Source: Saprospiraceae bacterium
GTDB lineage: Bacteria > Bacteroidota > Bacteroidia > Chitinophagales > Saprospiraceae
NCBI GenBank assembly: GCA_020631405.1
Contig: JAHDHH010000001.1
Span: forward strand, 101,378-165,377
Direction of reading: 5' to 3'
Length of the DNA stretch: 64,000 bases
A model generated the notes under the pieces. It searched no databases, was not told where the DNA came from, and was given only the letters and a program-made list of their open reading frames with translations. The translations under genes were made by a program, and so were the position numbers. Shown here piece after piece: positions 60,147-64,000 of this stretch (within the stretch, counting starts at the first letter, position 1; every line of letters begins with the position of its first letter).

Positions 60147-61122
60147 ACAAGTAAGTAACATAGGAGTAGGGTGGAGAGGTTTCTTTATGGGTATTGCTGA
60201 AGTGATACCCGGAGTTTCAGGAGGAACTATCGCATTTATCACAGGAATCTACGAGAGACTTCTTAATGCCATTAAGGCTTTTGACTTTGCCTTAGTCTCT
60301 ATGCTATTCAGAGGGGACTTTAAAGCTGCTTGGGCTAAGATCGATGGCGTCTTCATCTTGTCACTTGTGGCAGGGATGGTGGTTGGTATAGTTTCAGGAG
60401 TATTTGGAGTGACTTACCTCCTAGAGCAATATCCAGAAGTTTTATGGTCTTTGTTTTTTGGATGCATCCTAGCGTCTATTCCATATATCTTTAGTCAGAT
60501 TTCTAAGCTTTCTGCTATCAATATAGGTTTGTTCATAGCCTCTGCAGTGCTAGCAGCCTTCATTTGCATGCAAAAACCTATTGTTGGCTCTGAGAATGCC
60601 ATGTACGTTATGATGGCTGGAGCAATTGCTATATCGGCTTTGATGTTGCCAGGAGTGTCAGGAAGCTTTATGCTAGTCCTGCTTGGGTTGTATACTACGA
60701 TCATACCGAGTCTCAAAATGTTCTTAACGACATTCGACTTTGCTTATGCCAAGGTGGTTGTGTTTTTCGGTCTAGGTTGTATTGTAGGGTTAGTCTTGTT
60801 TAGTAGGTTGTTGAGTTATGTCTACAATACTTATCGAGATGGTACACTAGCGGTACTCTGTGGGTTTATGCTTGGCTCTATTATTAAGGTGTGGCCTTGG
60901 AGAGTGCCGACGGAAGTCTTAGATAAGTCCACGCAGTTGATTAGGCCTATAGAACAAAGTGAATTGGTCAGATCTATTTTTCATAGCGAACATTTAAAGA
61001 TTACAGCTGAGCAAATGGTGCTTCCAGGACAATATTTTACGGAGCCTTATTTACTAGGTTCTATACTTGCTATGCTTGCAGGTATTAGCGCAGTACTCTT
61101 ACTTTGGAAGTTTCAACAATAA
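60136..61122 (+). CDS. DUF368 membrane protein
   Basis: 328 residues from the ATG at 60136, preceded by an AGGAAGG Shine-Dalgarno-like stretch; an in-frame ATG at 60112 is also open. About eight hydrophobic segments. Motif GFFMGIAEVIPGVSGGTIAFITGIYERLL (about 14-42) and its repeat ALMLPGVSGSFMLVLLGLY define the family, in which the two PGVSG loops are probably the functional centre. DUF368 members have recently been linked to undecaprenyl phosphate flipping across the inner membrane, a role that would fit the envelope genes here. Confidence 0.9.
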   Translation: MTTRQVSNIGVGWRGFFMGIAEVIPGVSGGTIAFITGIYERLLNAIKAFDFALVSMLFRGDFKAAWAKIDGVFILSLVAGMVVGIVSGVFGVTYLLEQYPEVLWSLFFGCILASIPYIFSQISKLSAINIGLFIASAVLAAFICMQKPIVGSENAMYVMMAGAIAISALMLPGVSGSFMLVLLGLYTTIIPSLKMFLTTFDFAYAKVVVFFGLGCIVGLVLFSRLLSYVYNTYRDGTLAVLCGFMLGSIIKVWPWRVPTEVLDKSTQLIRPIEQSELVRSIFHSEHLKITAEQMVLPGQYFTEPYLLGSILAMLAGISAVLLLWKFQQ

Positions 61123-61137
61123 TTTCTTGCAAAATTA

Positions 61138-61161
61138 TATATATAAAATTCTTTATATATA
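61138..61161. repeat. AT-rich 10-bp inverted repeat before the SPOR-protein gene
   Basis: TATATATAAA (61138-61147) and TTTATATATA (61152-61161) with a 4-nt loop. Such AT-rich palindromes arise easily by chance, but it sits in the promoter region of the next gene. Confidence 0.3.
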
Positions 61162-61241
61162 AATAAGTTTATATATTTACGTCGTAAAACCAGAGAGACT
61201 GATATTAGAATGATTTTTATTTAAGGAATCAATATAATATC

Positions 61242-63380
61242 ATGAACCACATATTTAGACGATTATTGGTTGTTTGCGTACTTGTACTACCTTTTATCGC
61301 AAACGGACAAAGATACTTTCAAAAAGCAGAGAAGCAATTTGAGCTCAAAGCCTATGATTTAGCAGTAGCTAATTATAAAATGGCGCTTGAGAGTAAAGAA
61401 GACTGCATCGATTGTGTCTATAAAATAGGCGAGTCTTACAGGCTCCAAAACAAAAGCTTAGAAGCTGCTATCTGGTATAGAAAGATTGCTGATAAGCAAG
61501 ACTTGCCAAAAGATTTTCATGTTAATTATGGACTAGTAATGAAGAAGATGGGCCAATTCGACAAGGCTCAAGATCACTTTGTTAAATATCAGTTAGTAGA
61601 CCCAATAGTGGGTCAACACTATGCATTGAGCTGTGATTTTGCTAAAATGGAATTGGGCCAACCTCACCAATATGAGTTGGCACTCTATAAAGGATCTAGT
61701 CGAGATTCTGACTATGGGTCAGTATTTCACAATGGTAAAGTGGTGTTTTCTTCATTTAGAAAAGATATGCTTAGAGAGCTAGCTAAGAATGAAGGCTCTT
61801 CTTTGAATCCACTAGGACCTCAACTCTTTACTGCTAGTGCAGGAACTGAGGCTGACTTAGATAATTTAGAATTCTTGAGAGCAGATGCTGACGAAACATT
61901 TGATGTGACGAATGTATCTTATGCCAGTTCAGGAAACTATTGTGCATTTACTAAATCTAACTACGCAAGAACAGGGATGGAAATTATCGGAGACGATGAT
62001 GATATGCATATCTATTTTGCGAAGGTGGACAATGGTGGTAACTTTTACGAGGAAATCGCATTTGATTACAATGAAGTAGGATATGCTACAGGATTCCCAT
62101 CATTGAGTTTTGACGGTAAGGCAATGTACTTCTCATCAAACAGACCAGGTGGTTCAGGAGGATATGACATTTACGTAAGCTACTTTAAAGGAGGGACATG
62201 GTCATACCCAGAAAATCTAGGGGCGAATGTCAATACTCCAGGAAACGAAATCACACCATTTTTAGACAATAACAAGTTGTACTTCGCATCAGACTACCAC
62301 CATGGACTTGGAGGATTTGATATATTCAATAGTACTGTCCAAGCTGGAGATTGGAGTGTGCCTTCTAACATTGGGAATGGGGTGAACAGTCCAGAAGACG
62401 ACTTCTACCCATCAGTGCAGCCTGGTACAGATGTGTTTTACTTTACATCAAACAGAATTGGTGGTAGAGGAAATCACGATATCTATATCGGGACACCAAT
62501 TAGGTCAGAAGAAATTATCGCTTCTATCCCGCAGTCAGAGCCTATGCCTACAGCAGTAGCTCTTGATGAAGATAGAACTCCAGTTGCAACAACTGTATCT
62601 AATACCACACAATCTGCTGCAAAAGTAGTAACTACAGTTAAAGAAGAAGTAGCTAAGTCTGCAGCTCCAATAGCAAGTCCAACGACGACGACTACAGTAT
62701 CAACTCAGCGATCTGATGTGCCACCTCCTGCTGTCAACCTAGATGATCTAGAAAGAAAGGCAAAAGTAGGTACGGTGTCCATGGCAGATGCAAAGAAAGT
62801 GTCTTATGGAAGTATAGTGAATACTTCTAGCAAGGTCTACTTTATCCAACTAGCAGCACTTTATCACAGTGTAGGTAATCTAATGCCATACAAAGGACTG
62901 ATCAGTTATGGAAATATCTATAAGTTGAGAAGGTCAAACGTTACTAAGATTAAACTTGGATACTTCCTTGATGAATATGAGGCAAAGAGAGTATTAGCTG
63001 ACGTAAAGACTCAAGGATATACTGATGCATTTATTACTCAAGATCCCTTGAATGAAGGAGATATGGAGTTGCTGATTTCTAAAGATGATACAAATGTGAG
63101 TTTTGGAGATGAGTTTAGCGGTGGATATACTTCAGGAAAGCAATACAAGGTCAGACTAGCGGCATATGAAGATGCTGTATGGTTTGAAGTAAATAAGGTA
63201 AAAGACCTAGGAGTTATAGAACAATGGTCTAAGAAAGACTGGACAATATTCGTCCTAAGTGGATATAGAAGTTTTGAAGAGGCTGAAGCTGCTAGAATTT
63301 CTGCTAATAACAGAGGATTCGCAGATGCAGCAGTGGTGATTGACAGAGATGGTGTGTTAGAAACCATCAAGTCTCACTAA
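61242..63380 (+). CDS. TPR / PD40 beta-propeller / SPOR repeat outer-membrane-associated protein
   Basis: 712 residues. Signal peptide (about 1-22, cleavage near ANGQ). TPR region about 23-130 (QFELKAYDLAVANYKMALES and following). A PD40 WD40-like beta-propeller about 140-420 with repeats SLSFDGKAMYFSSNRPGGSGGYDIYVS, TPFLDNNKLYFASDYHHGLGGFDIF and ...FYFTSNRIGGRGNHDIYIG. After a Ser/Thr/Ala linker, two SPOR domains, about 530-605 (VYFIQLAALYH, YKLRRSNVTKIKLGYF) and 628-705 (YKVRLAAYEDAVW, WTIFVLSGYRSF). SPOR binds denuded peptidoglycan at division sites. The first part resembles PorE, but the usual OmpA domain is replaced by SPOR. Confidence 0.88.
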   Translation: MNHIFRRLLVVCVLVLPFIANGQRYFQKAEKQFELKAYDLAVANYKMALESKEDCIDCVYKIGESYRLQNKSLEAAIWYRKIADKQDLPKDFHVNYGLVMKKMGQFDKAQDHFVKYQLVDPIVGQHYALSCDFAKMELGQPHQYELALYKGSSRDSDYGSVFHNGKVVFSSFRKDMLRELAKNEGSSLNPLGPQLFTASAGTEADLDNLEFLRADADETFDVTNVSYASSGNYCAFTKSNYARTGMEIIGDDDDMHIYFAKVDNGGNFYEEIAFDYNEVGYATGFPSLSFDGKAMYFSSNRPGGSGGYDIYVSYFKGGTWSYPENLGANVNTPGNEITPFLDNNKLYFASDYHHGLGGFDIFNSTVQAGDWSVPSNIGNGVNSPEDDFYPSVQPGTDVFYFTSNRIGGRGNHDIYIGTPIRSEEIIASIPQSEPMPTAVALDEDRTPVATTVSNTTQSAAKVVTTVKEEVAKSAAPIASPTTTTTVSTQRSDVPPPAVNLDDLERKAKVGTVSMADAKKVSYGSIVNTSSKVYFIQLAALYHSVGNLMPYKGLISYGNIYKLRRSNVTKIKLGYFLDEYEAKRVLADVKTQGYTDAFITQDPLNEGDMELLISKDDTNVSFGDEFSGGYTSGKQYKVRLAAYEDAVWFEVNKVKDLGVIEQWSKKDWTIFVLSGYRSFEEAEAARISANNRGFADAAVVIDRDGVLETIKSH

Positions 63381-63431
63381 TCAAAGTAGAATTTTATTAT
63401 TAAGTATTTAGTTTATCGTCTATTGATTTTG

Positions 63432-63459
63432 GTCGGCCAGTAATATGGCCGACTTTTTT
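63432..63459 (+). terminator. Intrinsic terminator of the SPOR-protein gene
   Basis: GTCGGCCA (63432-63439) pairs with TGGCCGAC (63446-63453) over 8 bp with a GTAATA loop; six T residues follow. Confidence 0.9.
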
Positions 63460-63548
63460 ATTGCATATCAATAGTTTTTTGAACCTTTGCTTAATCATTC
63501 AGAATCTATAAATATTAAAACTAATATTTGTAGTCAAAATAGTATTAA

Positions 63549-64000
63549 ATGTCAAGGAAACTAAGCGAACAGGAGTTAGTAAGAAGAGAAAATTTGCAAA
63601 AGGTCAGAGATATGGGTATCAATCCCTATCCAAGTGAATTATTCCCAGTAACACATAGTGTTGAATCAATAAAGTCTCAGTCAGTCCAGAATGAAGAATG
63701 TATTTATTTGGAAGATGTTGCTATGGCTGGTAGAATGATGAGCAGGAGGATAATGGGTAAGGCATCGTTTGCAGAATTGCAAGATAGTTCGGGAAGGATT
63801 CAACTCTATGTGAGTAGAGACGACATTTGTCCAGAAGAGAATAAAGACTTATATAATCAGCTATTTAAGAAGCATTTAGATTTGGGTGACTTTATTGGTA
63901 TTAGGGGGGATGTATTCTATACGCAAAAAGGACAATTGTCAGTAAATGTGAAGTCATTGTCACTGCTGAGTAAGTCTCTTAAGCCTCTCCCTGTGGTGAA
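63549..64000 (+). CDS. lysS: Lysyl-tRNA synthetase (class II), N-terminal part
   Basis: Begins MSRKLSEQELVRRENLQKVR and runs off the right edge after about 150 residues. The anticodon-binding OB domain is visible: GINPYPSELFPVTHSV, VAMAGRMMSRRIMGKASFAELQDSSGRIQLYVSRDDI and LGDFIGIRGDVFYTQKGQLSVNVKSLSLLSKSL. This matches class II LysRS, which charges tRNA-Lys in the cytoplasm. Catalytic motifs 1-3 lie outside the window. It has its own region after the SPOR-gene terminator. Confidence 0.93.
   Translation, partial: MSRKLSEQELVRRENLQKVRDMGINPYPSELFPVTHSVESIKSQSVQNEECIYLEDVAMAGRMMSRRIMGKASFAELQDSSGRIQLYVSRDDICPEENKDLYNQLFKKHLDLGDFIGIRGDVFYTQKGQLSVNVKSLSLLSKSLKPLPVV

Noticed and set aside
1..64000. 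CRISPR arrays, insertion sequences, tRNA or rRNA genes, defence islands
   Set aside because: I saw no spaced direct-repeat arrays, transposase frames, terminal repeats, cloverleaf sequences or clustered defence genes; gene content is chromosomal core and envelope functions.

Overview
The window is ordinary chromosomal DNA, AT-rich (roughly 60% by eye), from a member of the Bacteroidota. The lineage is shown by the Gld gliding/secretion ABC genes (gldA, gldF, gldG), a type IX secretion C-terminal sorting domain, a fused alpha-beta 2-oxoacid dehydrogenase E1, Bacteroidota-type MraY and FtsL, DUF3098 and DUF1573 proteins, and many start-proximal TAnnTTTG promoter -7 elements with few Shine-Dalgarno sites. 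Several features (gldA beside gldFG, the TPR/PD40/SPOR protein) would suit a marine Saprospiria/Chitinophagia-type bacterium, but I cannot place it below phylum with confidence. I see no tRNA, rRNA, CRISPR array, insertion sequence or prophage.

Layout. 1-6.8 kb holds envelope and housekeeping genes: the 5' part of a thermolysin-like protease, a secreted coiled-coil protein, an alpha/beta hydrolase, a DoxX protein, a Kv-type channel with a zinc ribbon, a DUF547 protein joined to a beta-barrel, YaaA and a DUF1573 protein. 6.9-10.1 kb holds the fused E1 enzyme and a polyprenol-phosphate mannosyltransferase. 10.1-25.9 kb is a complete-looking Bacteroidota division and cell-wall (dcw) cluster in the order mraZ-rsmH-ftsL-ftsI-murE-mraY-murD-ftsW-murG-murC-ftsQ-ftsA-ftsZ, without murF or ddl. 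Its leader contains inverted repeats and a phased array resembling MraZ boxes, and a strong intrinsic terminator lies between murE and mraY. 26-41 kb holds plsC, a DEAD-box helicase, pdhC, recR, a GT2 glycosyltransferase fused to a degenerate sugar-transferase-like tail, an M20 amidohydrolase, an NtrC-like regulator without its HTH, a LOG-family protein, a peroxiredoxin, an M23 peptidase, MeaB and the iscS-iscU-iscA set. 41-51.7 kb is a run of membrane, lipoprotein and outer-membrane genes, including an Omp28/T9SS cargo protein and a 44-residue small membrane ORF. 51.7-61.1 kb is one long plus-strand run: ftsX, DUF3098, uppP, truB, gldA, gldF, gldG, DUF4340, an S1/P1-like zinc enzyme and DUF368. 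The window ends with a TPR/PD40/SPOR protein and the 5' part of lysS.

Together the genes centre on envelope construction: lipid II synthesis (mur genes, mraY, murG), undecaprenyl phosphate recycling (uppP), septation (ftsI, ftsW, ftsQ, ftsA, ftsZ, ftsX), peptidoglycan remodelling (M23, SPOR) and surface secretion. I found no obvious new defence or mobile system. The most interesting signals are regulatory (dcw leader and internal terminator, paired terminators that may bound a small RNA) and unusual protein architectures (DUF547-barrel, channel-zinc ribbon, regulator without HTH, GT2 with a degenerate glycosylphosphotransferase tail, PD40-SPOR).
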